This document shows positions 33,400 through 46,599 of a DNA stretch of 64,000 nucleotides, one piece after another. The first letter of the stretch is position 1. Each line of letters begins with the position of its first letter. Below the pieces are notes generated by a model. That model was not told where the DNA came from. It was given only the letters and a program-made list of their open reading frames with translations, and searched no databases. The stretch is from Amaurobius ferox (taxonomy: Eukaryota > Arthropoda > Arachnida > Araneae > Amaurobiidae). The position numbers and the translations under genes were made by a program. Where the stretch lies: the NCBI GenBank assembly GCA_951213105.1, contig OX578146.1, forward strand, positions 109,479,776 through 109,543,775, in the 5' to 3' direction.

Positions 33400-35390
33400 C
33401 TATAAAGGTATATTTTAATCTAAATACATCAAGGACACACAGTTAAGTATATATATATATATTATTTGTGTGTAAAAGGAATGCAATCTGCTGAACATTT
33501 TTGACTGTAATATGAAGTTGTGAAAAGAAATTGTTCTGCTGATGATTTTTTTTTATGGCATGGTAAGATGTTGAAACATCAAATCATTTCTCGTGCAAGT
33601 ATCTATTAATCATTTTATTAAAATTATTTTGAACCAAGTTAAAGGAATTATATTTTATTTCTTTGGATTGACAGCAGCATTTGCCTCTATGGATATTTTC
33701 TTGAATTTCACTTTTTGCCAATTACAATTCAATTATGGTCTTCTGCAAGAATAGTTACGCCTGTTACTATGCACCAATGGTTTAGGAGTCTTCATTGGAA
33801 TTGTTATGTTCGGACATTAATTCGACATAATTATTATGACCATTCTTCACCTGCTTTTAGTGAATTATTCTAAAAGACTAGTCCTCAGCAAAATGGAAAC
33901 GAGTTAACAAGTCATCATGAAGATTAATTATTTTCGCCAATTTATTTATACGCAGTGAAACTTATTATACAGCAAAGTGCATATTGGTATTTCCGTGTAC
34001 AGTTTCATTATACATTGGAATCACGTCCTGCTATTAATTTCATTTTCTTTTCGCACGGAGTATTTGAAACTTGAGTGTAGCAGAAAAGGTGTCCTAAAAT
34101 GTGATCATCATAATCATGGAACATGTGACTTTGCACATCTGATTGGTGAATATATATACATAAAAAAAAAAAAGAAGGAAAATCGATGTGGTTAAAGTAA
34201 CTTTGACTTTAAATGTATATATTATTTTTATTTGAATAACTGAATAATTAGTTGTAACTAATAGTTGCAAGGTGAAGTAATAATGCTATTGCATCATTTG
34301 ATAAAGAAAATTTAGAGAAAATGAATACAAGTTGCAGGTAAGTAAATTTAGGCGCTCACATACAAAATGGTTTAATATTTAAAAACACAACGCATTGTTC
34401 TACTTTTCAAAATTCTATTCCCCACTATACGGTCCCATTCCATTAAATATTTAATTAATTAATTTCCCTTTTAATTGTATGTGAGTGTCCGACTCAATCA
34501 GGTGTTGAGATATGATCGTTCAATTGATTTTATTTTATTTTTAATTAAGTCCTTTGAATGGTTGTATCACAACAATTACAATTATTTTTTTCTGTCACAT
34601 TGGATTTGTAGTACCATCATAATGGTAAATGTATCGTTTATAGGGATTAATTAGATACTTGTAGATTGGATATTGCAAAGATTTTAGTCTAGAAAAGGTA
34701 AAGAAAAATATTATTTTTATAGCACATGATGCATACGTTGCCATTATTACTATAGTTGCTGATAATATGTCTGATGAATCCGAATATAAAGAAACAAAAT
34801 GGATTTAAAGAGAAGGAGGATAACATAAAAAATTGCTGTAGAAAGCCCCAAAATTTCCGTGTCTATTCTAAAATCCACAACGTTAATTGTAATAATTTAG
34901 ATGCAGTAGGTAAAGTGCTATGCAAATGTGTTGTAAATTCAAATGTTCAAAAGAAAGTTACAGTTTTTTTTTCAACCTGAATAAAAGAGCAATACATTTC
35001 AACCGTACTATAATGATTTTTTATTTCACAATATGCAATCACATAAGTCATTCTTATTTTTCATCTTGTATCTAAACTTTTTATCAGTTATTGCGAATAT
35101 TGGTTATACCGAATATTTTTCTTGTCCCTTGTGACCTGACTATATGCAGGCTCCACTGTACTTCAAAATATCACCATTAAATGTATGGAATTGTTGATTT
35201 TATAAATTTAATGGTGGTAATGATTCTATATATTTAATTTATGATTCCATACCTTCAGTGGGGATATTTTGGAATATAACAAATGATGATGAAGTATTAA
35301 TTTTATAAAAATTTTTGTATTAATGCAGTTTAAAATAAAAGTGTGGATACTAAAACTTGGTTTTGTTTTCTTGCTTTCTACTTTTAGTGC
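33400..35390. other. Intron sequence without recognised features
   Basis: A (TA)n stretch lies near 33450-33463. No other feature is recognised. Short open frames at 33977-34195 and 34756-34980 look random and Lys/Asn-rich, as expected by chance in A+T-rich DNA. Confidence 0.5.
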
Positions 35391-35394
35391 ATTT

Positions 35395-35686
35395 TAAAAT
35401 AAATATTGGAATCCCCCCAAGCTCAGGATGGGCTGAATCAGTAAGGTTCAAAATCCAAAGAATGAAAATGTACCACAAAAGGCCAGATATAAATTTAAGC
35501 TTTCTACTTGCTCTGCTTCTCAAGTTATTCCCTCAAAATATGCATCTCCTTATTTTGGGCCCAGGGTGGGCTGTACAGGTGAGGCTCAAAATCAAAAGAA
35601 ACAAAATATACCATAAAAGGGAATCATATGCCAAATTTGAGTTTTCTAATTTCTCCTATTCTTGAGTTATTCCCAAAAAACTTGTT
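35395..35686 (+). repeat. Tandem repeat family E, interrupted by hAT
   Basis: Two units of about 140 bp share (G/C)TCAGGATGGGCTGAA or CCAGGGTGGGCTGTA, 'AGGTTCAAAATC' or 'AGGCTCAAAATC', and a line ending GAGTTATTCCC (35522 and 35665). The second unit stops at the hAT target site and its sequel resumes after the element at 52060 (GCCCACCCAGTACAAACTGAA). Related units occur at about 39960-40235 inside the hAT intron. Confidence 0.65.
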
Positions 35687-35692
35687 TCTATG
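35687..35692. repeat. Left target-site duplication of hAT element
   Basis: TCTATG directly precedes CAGGGTTC and is repeated at 52054-52059 directly after GAACCCTG. Confidence 0.8.
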
Positions 35693-37458
35693 CAGGGTTC
35701 ATTCTAGGATTTCAAAAGGGCAGGGTGCTGACTTCCAAAAAAGGGCATATTGTCATCATAAAAGGGCACATTGCGTATGAAAAAGGCACATGTTTTTAAT
35801 AGGGCACAATTATAAATTTTAACCAAAGAATGCATTGCATAATGTGGTCCACACCTGAACAGATAATTGTGATACAGATAATTTAATGATACAGATAATT
35901 TATCTATTTTACATATTTATATAAAAACAATTAGTGATGCAAATAAAAGTATAAAAAATTAAAACAAAAGGGTACATTGTACTACTTGATGCTGTTAAAA
36001 AGTAGTATAGTTTTTAGGTGGTATCAATATTTTGGTAAAAAGTGGCTAGTAATGAACACGGCTACTTAGTCTAGTAAGTAGCCAGCAGTTTATCATTTTT
36101 GGATTAGTTTATTGTAAAAATTTTAGTTGAAGCAGAACTGAAAGAATTTATATTTTAAATTAAAACTTTTAAGTGCTTCATAAAAAAAAAACATTATATA
36201 AACAAAATCAAAACATGTTACAAACATAAGTGATCCTTCTTAAAAAGTTTTGAGTTTCCGAATTCAAAAATTACAGAAAATATTTTTTCTTAAACTGCAT
36301 TGTCAATACATAGAAAAATGAATGATGATAATGCATTGAAAAATAATAATGAATTTTCAAAATTTAAAGTAATATTAACTTAGAAAAACTAGAATTAACA
36401 CAATCTTATGTAAGTAATTTAAATGTATTGAAGACCCAATGTTTACTAAACTAAACATACTATGAGCAAAAATTTTTGGGTACACATAAATAAAAGAAAA
36501 TACTAAAATTTGTTAATAAAAATAAAACCCATGCTTTACCAGTATAAAATGCTATATAAAATTTAAGACATTTATTAAAATCATTATTTTTAGAAAAGTA
36601 TATTAATGGTATAAAAATAAAGCATTACTGGAATAGTCGTCTCTGTTTCATTGCTTTCCACATTTTTACTGCTTTCTCAAAATTAATTTCCTTATTAAGT
36701 TTTACCATCATTAATTTATCGACATTGTCAAATTTTAATCTATTTCTCTTATAGGTTAACACTAGCTTTATTTGAGAAAAAATTCTTTCAACTTCAGCAT
36801 TTGATATTGGTAAAACACAGGCTATACTTATTAGATGTTGAATTAATGGAAACCTTTTCCCAGTACTTATTTCACATTTTGCTAATAGAGCACATAATTT
36901 TTTTATACATATGGGTTTGTCAATGTTCATATTTAAAACTACTGTTTTAAAATCATCCCACTCTTGCAGCAACTCGTCTTCATCCAGACTGAAATATTCA
37001 GCTAATTCCATTATTTGAGAATTTCCATAGAGGCTTATGATGGTTTCATTTATAATTTTCTCTAAATTGAGTACAGCAAGGTGATGAATAATTCTTTCAT
37101 TTTCTAATCTATTCGATAAATTTTCATATAGAATATTTATGAAGTGTCGAGCATCTGCTTCAAAAGGACCATCCGATATATGAATTGGGGCAATAATATT
37201 TAATTTTTGAGCACGTTCTACTGATTTTTTAGAAAATGTGCCACCCGGCTTTTTTTTCAACCTCTTAAGTTCTGCAAAAGTGGTTTGAATGCTTGGTTCA
37301 ATGATGCTGATGTCAGCATCACTTTTCTGTAGTGTCAAATTTAGGCATGTTATTGGATCTAGTACATCACATAAGAAATTTATACTCTGGAAAAACTCAT
37401 AAGATTTGTAATTCTTCAAAAGTCCTGTTGCACTAGGTCCACTAAGATTTGATGCTTC

Positions 37459-37474
37459 ACCCTTTGTAACAGTG
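37459..37474. repeat. Left target-site duplication of SINE
   Basis: ACCCTTTGTAACAGTG, 16 bp, is repeated exactly at 37752-37767. Confidence 0.9.
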
Positions 37475-37751
37475 GGCGCGGTAGCCCATTGGTTAGCGCG
37501 CTGGAGTTGCACTCGGTAGGCCCGGGTTCGATTCCAGCCACTGCCAAAACTGCCGCCGTGTTCATGCGGAGTACGATCACGTTAAACATGTGGGTCCGAA
37601 AGTCCTTCCGAGAGGTTGGTGGTAGGGGAAGGAGGGTACGGTCCCTGTGGATGCCTCCCCCACTGGGTTCCGGTCTAAATTGGGTGGCACTTCCCGACCG
37701 TCCAAACAGTTACCTTACACCTTTCTGGTAGGTCGGACGATCTGGGTTTCA
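37475..37751 (+). mobile_element. tRNA-derived SINE, full length
   Basis: The 277-bp element has a tRNA-like head: GGCGCGGTAGCCCATTGG holds an A-box (TAGCCCATTGG) and GGTTCGATTCC is a perfect B-box (about 37524-37534), so RNA polymerase III transcription is expected. The body is G+C-rich and unrelated to tRNA. The 3' end carries an imperfect stem (CCGTCC...GGTCGGACG) and finishes GTCTGGGTTTCA-like with no poly-A tail, implying mobilisation by a LINE that recognises the tail. Exact 16-bp duplications flank it. It inserted antisense into the hAT transposase. A 5'-truncated relative is at 53732. Confidence 0.93.
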
Positions 37752-37767
37752 ACCCTTTGTAACAGTG
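37752..37767. repeat. Right target-site duplication of SINE
   Basis: ACCCTTTGTAACAGTG, identical to 37459-37474. Confidence 0.9.
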
Positions 37768-40700
37768 TTTTCCAAGTCCGTCAAAATTGCCTCATAATTA
37801 ATTCTTATAGAATTTAAGGCTTCATTATGAGATAGCCATCTAGTGAAGCCTGCCCTTTTTATAGTTTTCACTTTCCCCCCCTTGTTGAACAAATTTTGTG
37901 CATTTAGCAGACTATTTGAGCGTATTGAACTATACTTATAATATTTATAAGTACTCGTAAGTATTTCATCGACTTTGTGAAATCTCTTTAAAGTTTCAAA
38001 ACTATCCTTAGTGGCTAGTGCAAGTCTGTGGTTCATGCAGTTAACTGCTATGATTTTATTATTTTGTCTTTGAAGTTTTGTTGCAACACCTTCCTTTTTT
38101 CCAATCATAGAACTTGCACCATCACTGACAAAACCTGACATCTTCTGCAAACCGCCACATTTTTGAATTACTGGTTCCAGTTCATTAAATATCGTTTCAG
38201 CTTTGCCATCAGATAGTTGACAGTCTTTGACAAAAGAGATGCGTGCTTCTCCATCAACCAAATACTTAACGGCTACAGCCATATGCTTTTTATTGTTAAG
38301 ATCAGATGTTTCATCTGTCATAATAGAGAAACATGGACTCTTATTAATATCAGCAAGAATCGTTTCCTCTTTCTCTGCTGCCATACAGTCTATAAATTCA
38401 TTGAGGACTTTGTAACTTGTATAATTCGCATTTTTTGCCTTTCTCAGAGGGGCTAAAATTGGACTTTTAACTTCATCAATACAGAAATTGATGAATGGTT
38501 CATATATAGTGGTGTGGGGCAAATTAAACTTTATTAAAAATTCAACACATTTCATAGCTGTTTTAACTGCTAGAAACTCAGGTGATCCATCATTAAATTC
38601 TTTTTGAGAATCGCCTAATAATGTGTTAGCTTCAGCTGCAATTGATAAATTATGCATTTCAGATTTTTCATGCAATTTAATTTTATCTAAGCGAATGCTG
38701 ATGCATCCATTTTTAAACCATGGTGAATTTTTAAATGTGCTATTGCCATTCTGATGCTTTGCACATTATTTATATAGTAGTAAGGGTTTTTCATTTGATA
38801 AATACTGCAGCCATGGAAAATTTATCAACCACTCTGGATTGAACTCGGATCTGTGCTTATTACTCGAATTTCGGTATTTGCAGCAGTTGGATGGCTATCA
38901 GAACCTTTTGAATTCATGTCCTGTAACTCAAGAGACATGCTACCAGAATTAGTGTCGGCTTGTATTATGTTTTGCTGGGATTGAGAACATTTGGAACTTT
39001 CAGAGGAAACCATGGCACATTCTTCATTTCTTGACTTCTCACTTTCAGAGATTGTAAGGCCTTCATTTTCTTTTTCCTAAATATTATCAAATGTACAATT
39101 TTAGTTTACAAAACCAGAAAAAAAATAAAGAAAATATTTAATTGTTAAGTATAAACAAGATGCTACTTTTATTTTCTTTTTAGGAAATATCATCACCATT
39201 TACTTAATTCATGAACAAACATTGCTTAATTTTGATAAAAGCTTAAGTTCATTATCAACTAAAAATGTAACCAGCAGTGCCCGGAATTTTAGATGCAAAC
39301 CTCTGATTAAAATTATACTGGAACCATGGCGAATTTTGCTTCCTCCTTTATCTTAAAATTCATATTTTAAGCAATGCAATGCAAACTCAGTTTGTAGCTG
39401 AATTGTAAGACCTATGTATAAAGAAAAGAGAGAGGTAATTCCTATACGTCCTTGGTGATGACCAGAAATGTAAAATTAATAAAAAGTTTGAGATATTAAA
39501 CTTTAAATATTCATTTATTAGGGGTTTAGGGGAGCGTTAATAATTTGCGTTATGTTAGGGGATAGTATGTATGCTTGATAGGAAGTCACATAAGAAATGG
39601 TAATATTAAGTGGGAGGAGTGTATGGCTAGCATGTGTCTGTGGATGTTAAGAACGGATCGGGGAGTCATTGTACACCGGTTCCTGTTTCCTATGCATGGC
39701 CTGGCGTGGCAAAAAAGCATGCAGGCTTTGCTGGTATATGTAAAATTAAAATCAATGATATAATCCACAATATAAGAAGCAATGAAAATATCCATTTGCA
39801 TGTTAAGACACTGGAAAATGTAAATAAATACAAATTGCATATAATATAAAAAAATAAATAAAAACATAATTTAATATATACGTTTGTTTCATATAATGTA
39901 AGTTCATTATGAAACAAGGAAAAGCAGAAAACTTGGGATTAAAGAGCACCCTTTTATAAGTTTATTGAAATGTATATAACTTAAATGTATGGAAGACAAT
40001 GAAATACCAAATTTGGACTTCATAGTTGCCCTGGTTCAAGAGTTATTTTCCTAAAACGAGTACTATGGTGAGCTTAGGACAGATTGGGATGTTAAGGTTA
40101 AAATTCAAAAACTTAAAATATACTACTGAAAACAGCAGGTACACTAATATGGTATTTTTAGTTACACAGGTTCTCGAGTTATTACGGAAAAACAAGTACA
40201 TTATGGTGATGGTGAACCCAGGACTTGTTAACTGAAGAATGTCACTGCTTCTCAATATTAAGCATGGTTAAGCAACGTTTATAAGTTTAACAAGAAGCAT
40301 AGGGTAGGGGCCCAGAACGATAAAGAATATTTAAGGCATCCAGATCAAATATTCCCACTCAAATTTTATTATAAAAATTATACATATCAAGTTATGTTTG
40401 ATTATTTAACTGAATTTTATGATAAATACCAAAACAATTTTTACACAAAATATTCATTACTCATTCAATCAAGTGTATTCAGCATTGCTCATGGATTTTG
40501 ATGCAAATCTCTCATGAGAATTACACTGGAACTCACGGCAAATTCTCAGAAGCTAAAGAACGCTTTAACAATACACCTGTTACAAAGTAAAATAAATATT
40601 GAATGGACGCACACATGGCTACTCTAGTCACGACTGCTCATCTTAAATACCAGCCAATGCCAGATACAATATTGTAAACAACCCCACAAATTATACAACA

Positions 40701-41413
40701 CAATCGCCTATTTTGAACCAAAATCATTCTCGTGAGTCGCGACACAAATAAATGAAAATACTTGAAGCTGCAAAAAAATTCCTTTAATTCAGAAGCAATA
40801 TTCAAACAATTATTGCTATCTCAACGAATTTTCATCCAATTTTAATAAAATTTTAACCCAATACTCATAATGATAATATAATACCAAATTGAAAAACTTA
40901 GGACGAAATCTTTAGAATTCGTAAATTTAGAAAACCCAAAAAATAAATACACTTAGTGTGTGACCAGCTGTTTTCAGCGGAGATGAAAGGTCTGCAATTT
41001 AATCAAAGCACCTGCTTGCAAATTAACCTTTGCGGAGGCAAGAATAGATTTGATTTAACAAAATGACGGAAAATGGGATTTTCAACTTTGAAATTTAATT
41101 ACTTTTAAAATATTAATACGAATTTTTAAAAAAATCTTGACGAGATGCACATGATGAAGTAGGAAAGAACCTATGTAGCAAATTCACCGCTGTCCAATGC
41201 TTTGATTTCCCGCTATAGAAGAAACAGACATACACAGAGTTAGTTCATTCAGTCATTAAAAATTCCCCAAGAAACTCTTCACATTTTGTTCTTAAGGACC
41301 CCTTAAAACTCCTAATTTTCAACTGAATCTCCGATCCGAAATGCAAAAGGAAACCGGGCCGATGACGAGGCCGCAACCTTCAACTGTAAGGCATATTATC
41401 AAAATATTAGATA

Positions 41414-41453
41414 TTGCTATTACCCCCCCCACACACACACACACACACACACA
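41414..41453. repeat. (AC)n microsatellite with poly-C
   Basis: ACCCCCCC is followed by a long run of CA/AC dinucleotides. Confidence 0.85.
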
Positions 41454-42319
41454 CTTAAAAAAGAAATGAAAAACAAATACGAACTTTATTAACAAGATTA
41501 AAATCAGAAAAGAAAGAAGTAAAAGCATCTCCTTTCACATCTCCTAAGAAAAAGTAGAAGACTGGAAAATTATTTATTAGTGCGCTGTTTTCCTATATGA
41601 TAAATTATTGCAAGTTTCTTCTTTTTTTTTTTACAAACTAATATTTTCAAATATAATTATTTGAACTACGATTGCCATACACTCCTCATTAGCAATATTT
41701 TCCCCCAAGTGTTTACTATTTATGTTACATCAGTCAATTCAAAACACTGTTGAACTAGAGTTATGTCTGTGATTAGTGGTCTCTGCTAGGAATTAATGGG
41801 ATTAAAGAGGTCAGGTGTCTAATGAGATTGAAATCCATATAAATAAAATTGAAAATCTGTTTGTATATGTGTTTGTATTTGTTTCAGCATCATGGGAGAA
41901 GGGCTGCACAGGATTTGATGAAATTTTCGCATAGACTTGAAATAGACACTTAAAATTCAATCCATATTTCGAGTTTTTATAGGATCTGGGGCTCTCGAGA
42001 TATTAATAAAAAAACGCACAATTAAAGCAGTGAATAATTTTCTGAAAATTAATCAACTGAAGCAGTGAATAGTTTTTCCAACAATTTGAATATATATATA
42101 TATGTATATATTTTACAATTTCCAATGGTGAATAAATATTGAAGTAAAACTGGTGAAGCTTCACAATGCAGAGCAGAAGAAATAACAAGAGAAATTAAAA
42201 AATTCATTTCCAATGTGTTTCAAATATTTTCACTTGCGAAAATGCCCCCCCTCCCCAAATAAAAGCATTTTTACAAATGCTTTAATTTATTTTCTTTTTT
42301 TGACTGAACTAAAATTTGG

Positions 42320-42352
<33 letters not shown>

Positions 42353-42353
42353 G
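42320..42353. repeat. (GT)n followed by poly-G
   Basis: GTGTGTGTGTGTGTG runs directly into about 19 consecutive G residues. Confidence 0.85.
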
Positions 42354-42474
42354 CAAAATTAAAATCCCTTCCACATAAAAGCATGGTCTCAATTGTTTTT
42401 ATTTTGGAGAACAAAAATGTTAGCTTTGGGAAAATAGTCTGCGTCCGCCCGCGTCCCCCCTCGACTACACCCCT

Positions 42475-42790
42475 GGAACGAAATACAGTATTATTACACT
42501 TGCTCCTTATTTGACATTAAGCCCCCCCCACACACGTTTCCGAGATCCTGGCTCTGGTTATGACGAAGGAAGACTGTGAAGTTTGTTCTGTAGGAATGTC
42601 AGTCCTGGTATTGTGGTGAGGGGGTCATATCCTCTAATCGGAAGAAAAATTGTTACATTTTGAAAGAAGGTAGGAACAAAATACAGTATTATTACACTTG
42701 CTCCTTATTTGACATTAAGCCCCCCCCCCCCCCCCCCCCGTTTCCGAGATCCTGGCTCTGGTTATGACTAAGGAAGACTGTGAAGTTTTA
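42475..42790 (+). repeat. 198-bp tandem duplication with poly-C cores
   Basis: AATACAGTATTATTACACTT...GACATTAAGC then a C tract then GTTTCCGAGATCCTGGCTCT and AAGGAAGACTGTGAAGTTT occurs twice (42482-42593 and 42680-42789). The C tract is CCCCCCCACACAC in the first unit and a pure run of about 20 C in the second. Flanking sequence is nearly identical, so the duplication is recent. Confidence 0.85.
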
Positions 42791-44192
42791 TATATATATA
42801 TATAACAAAATCTGAATCGAGAACTGTAGATATAAGCCTAGAGCAGAAAAATTTTAAATAAAATTATACTCGCGTGCTAATATATATTTCTCTACATCGA
42901 TTTCGTAAAACGTGTTTATGAAATCATGCATGTATTTTATAAAGATAAATTCTGCGAAAATGTGCAAAGCAGTACCTAGGAGGCTCCTCAGTTATAATTT
43001 TTGCAATTATCAGTATATTTCTGTAGTTAGACTTTTCTTTTAAAATCCAGCTCTTATGTCATTACGTCGTAAATTTGAAATTTTCTCACTTTATATTAGG
43101 CGAATTCTGTATTTCAAATAAATTTTTCGATAATTTAGAGTTATTTTGCATTATCCTGATAATTTTTTATGGATTTCATAAAATGTTTATGCGCGTCATT
43201 CCAATTTAATTTGCACATTGTTTGCATCGCGCTGTTTTCAATGTAAAACTACGTTTACGAGAATACAAAGTTCCTAATCTAGTTGCCATCGCCATGGCAG
43301 TTGCCTCTGCAGATTCATCGCACATTGTCACGGAGTTAGAGCCGCCCGTAAGAGGGGAGGGACATAACTAGAGTTGAGGAGCCCTGGCTCCAAAGGCAGT
43401 CCGAACCGTCAATATATTTTTTGGAGGGGGCGGGGGGATGGAGAAGTCATGAAAAAATTCACAAAAAATAATAAAATCAAATATGGAGGGTGGCTTCAGA
43501 TAAATATTTGTAAGGGGGGCCCTCAATTTCTATGGGCGGCCCTGATGAAGTTCGGCGGGAGTGAAGAGGAATAAATATAAAAGTTTTATGAAAGAAGAAA
43601 GTGAAGCCTGCGCCCTAAATTTGCTATTTTCGCTCATCGGGAGGAAGATACAAATTGTTTTAAATGGTACTGCCCATGAATCTAACTTTCGCTTATTTCT
43701 GTAAAAATCTTTTTAGCTACTTTTGAAAAATAGTCATTCTATTTATGATATATAATAATGACAAAATTGTCAATCAGCAGTGCGATGCTTGATACAAATA
43801 ATAATCTTCAAAGTACGAAATTCGATAATAATTAAGAAATTTCCTTACAAAATGAAAATATCAATAGGTTGATAAATAAAATTTATGTGGGAGATAATTC
43901 ATTTAAACTGACACACTATACAATAAACAGTAATGCAAAGCAGTCTTTAAAATTTAAGAGACCAGGGCACATTTTTCTTTTTCGAGGGGAAGAAAGGAAT
44001 TTTATAGTTGATATCATTTAATCTTTCAATATTAATGCAATTGTGTTAAAATATCAGTAAAATGCCGACTGAAATTCAGGTGACCAAGGTCGGACGCCAA
44101 GCTTTAAGATGAAGATGGCTCTGCGTGTTTCATTTTCAGATTTACATATGCACATTTTTATAAAATAATTTAAAGGAATAAAAACAACTTAC

Positions 44193-44381
44193 CTGTGCAC
44201 AAAAGAAACTTGTCAACTTCATGCACTTCGACGCATCTTGTTTAAGCTGGCGATCATTTTCTCTCTTCCTTCTATGTATGTTAGGCATTGTGTCTGAGCA
44301 CTTGCAGTGAACAAGTAGACAAATTTTAAAACTGTATCTTACGGAAATTCGTAAAAGAATAATTTCTTCCTCAGTATCCAT
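44193..44381 (-). pseudogene. hAT transposase, first exon
   Basis: From an upstream ATG (44381) or more likely the internal ATG at 44288 it encodes MPNIHRRKRENDRQLKQDAS and KCMKLTSFFCAQ, a basic then hydrophobic start typical of this hAT group. It ends at CAG|GTAAGTT. Its phase 0 end fits the phase 0 start of the exon at 39076, in frame with EKENEGL. The exon itself is open; the gene is dead because of damage downstream. Confidence 0.75.
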
Positions 44382-44752
44382 AGTTTAGCAAGAATTCTCT
44401 CCCCCCCCCCTTTAAGAATTCCCCCTGTATCTCCTGATTGGATACATGCTTTTGCCAAAGTGTTCATGTGATCTTATGATCCTTTAAAGGCAACCTATGA
44501 ATTCTCTTCGAATTCGGCGGCCATGGTAGGCATCTATGTGGGTGGGCACCGGGGGCGGGGTGGTAGGTATCTATGTAAGTGGGGATAAGCTTAAAAGAAT
44601 TTAAATGCCTTTGTGGTGTAAGCGTTTATAAAGGGTTCATAAAATACCAGTGACAGCAGCCCAAAAGTTATTTCCAGATCTGTGTGGGAATGGTGCTTAA
44701 CAACCTTGCTTTAAATACTCATATGTCATGCAAGTGATCCCAGGTAGCACAA

Positions 44753-45460
44753 ATACGTAATTCTTACGTATCAAGCAATACGTAATCTTTACGTGTCAGG
44801 CCATACGTAATTATTACGCAAAAATGGTACGTTAGAATACGGTATACCAACCGTTATAAAAAAGGTTATTATTACGTATCCTTATACATTATTATTACGT
44901 ATCCTTATACGTTAATATTACGTATATTCACATACGTTATTATTACGTATATGCACATACGTGTTTATTACGTATCCATATACGTTATTATTACGTATAT
45001 CCACATACGTTATTATTACGTATACCCACATACATTATTATTACGTATCTACATACGTGTATATTACGTATCCACATACGTTATTATTATGTATATCCAC
45101 ATGTTATTATTACGTATCCAGATACATGTTAATTACGTATCACATACGTGTATATTACGTATATCCACATACGTTATTATTACGTATCCAGATACATGTT
45201 TATTACATATCATATACGTGTATATTACGTATATTCACATACGTGTTTCTTACGTATATCCACATACATGTTTATAACGTGTTCCCATATGTATTTATGC
45301 GTTCCCATACGCATTTATAATGTATTCCCATACATATTTATATTGTGTTTCTACATGTATTTATTACATGTTTATATTGTGTTTCTACACGTATTTATTA
45401 CGTGTTTATATTGTGTTTCTACACGTATTTATTACGTGTTTATATACATATTTATCACAC
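44753..45460. repeat. Left subterminal array of TACGTAT-type units
   Basis: TACGTAT or TTACGTAT recurs dozens of times with spacers such as CCACATACG and TTATTAT, giving composite units of about 27-33 bp with mirrored TACGTA palindromes. Towards 45300 the unit drifts to TTTATTACGTG. Open frames of 108-131 codons rich in Tyr, Ile, His and Thr here are only translations of the array. In element terms these may be binding sites for its transposase. Confidence 0.9.
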
Positions 45461-45582
45461 ATTGGACAACTCTACAGAATAGTGCATGTTGCAGACATGA
45501 TATTTACAAAGTTTTATGCATCTTTGTAAAACAAACATATTGAGTCAGGTGAATATATTTTTATAATAGATGTCAAATTTTC

Positions 45583-45644
45583 AGATTGTGTTGATTTCAA
45601 TAATGTACTTGAATTTATAAATTTGAAATCAACACAATCTGAAA
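45583..45644. repeat. Inverted repeat, 19-bp arms
   Basis: CAGATTGTGTTGATTTCAA is followed by TTGAAATCAACACAATCTG around about 24 bases. Confidence 0.85.
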
Positions 45645-46599
45645 CAGTATCTTTAAAATTTAAAATACATTCATCTAAATCATATTTTTACAAAGATACG
45701 ATATATCAAATGTGTCATATGCAAAATTCACAATACTATAGAATCACTCTGTTCATATGTAATAAAATTTTTATTTTAATTTATATTATATATTGTTAAT
45801 ACAATAATTTTAATGCAAAAATGTTTTTTTCCTTTATTTTCAGTTTATATTTAAATATATTTTTAATTCTAATTATTTCTAAATATTGCAAAAATTATAA
45901 TCTACTACATTATGAAATATAATTTTAAATCTAAAAGATAAGCTATTTTAAATTGAAAATAACTTAAAAATACAGAATAAAATTTTGGGATATATTAAAA
46001 CACATAATACTTAAAACATTTTTGCAATTTTTAAAGAGTTAATTTTTTTAAAGTAAACTTCAATACTAAAAATATATAAAAAAAACAATATTAATAATAT
46101 TGTAATTAAGTTTATAGGCTATTTTAAATTACAATTATAGGCTATTTTAAATTTTAATTTAGCATGCTAAAACTACACATCTCTGATCAATGGTGGTATC
46201 ATGCAACTGTGATGATTTTTAAGAGTGAAAACAGTGAGTAAGGGCACAGAGCCCAAGTAGAACATGTTTCTAGATACACAGAACACAAACTGTTTCACAA
46301 TTATTTCTAAAAATTGCAAAAATTATAATCTACTACATTATGAAATATAATATTGTGTTTAATGTTTTTAAAAAAATTCCCAGAATTGTGTTTTTATTTC
46401 TTGTACGTATCATGTTTATTTTCTTTTAAGTATAAGGCTTTTTTAACTTCTTCCAGGTATTTTTTTTTATTTTCTTAAAAGTATCAAATTATTTTAATTT
46501 AGTATTGTGTTTTTTAACATTTCACCCCAGTATCAACTTTTTTTTAAAATTTGTCCTAAGTAGCATATTATTTTAAAATTTCTTCCTAGTATATATATT

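Larger units (their letters stand above)
36625..39076 (-). pseudogene. hAT transposase, main exon, broken by frameshift, stop and SINE
   Basis: The exon starts after an acceptor ATATTTAG (intron side 39077 up). It runs in order through a low-complexity N-terminus (EKENEGLTISESEKSRNEE); a frameshift near 38845; a TTF-type zinc-finger region (FNPEWLINFPWL, with a TAA in YK*CAKHQNG near 38755); the catalytic core; and the C-terminal dimerisation block VLPISNAEVERIFSQIKL (about residue 230 of the last piece) with RNRLKF. The core holds IMTDETSDLNNKKHMAV, where the D is a likely catalytic residue, and SGFVSDGASSMIGKK, with VNCMNHRLAL after it. A SINE splits it at 37475-37751 after ENTVTKG, whose codons are duplicated by the target repeat. 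It resembles the KIAA1586/ZNF862-like hAT group. Confidence 0.88.
39077..44192 (-). other. hAT transposase intron with internal repeats
   Basis: The interval lies between the acceptor at 39077 and the donor GTAAGT at 44192. It contains family E-like units (about 39960-40235) and a diverged duplicated block (GATGCAAACCTCTGATTAAAATTATACTGGAA at 39290 compared with GATGCAAATCTCTCATGAGAATTACACTGGAA at 40500). It also contains the simple repeats and 198-bp duplication listed separately. No host exon is recognised. Confidence 0.6.

Noticed and set aside
38217..38456. Plus-strand open frames at the hAT locus
   Set aside because: Shadows of the minus-strand transposase frame, which shows clear domain motifs.
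44951..45543. Long overlapping open frames rich in Tyr, Ile, His and Thr
   Set aside because: They are translations of the TACGTAT array; all three frames stay open because the unit has few stops.
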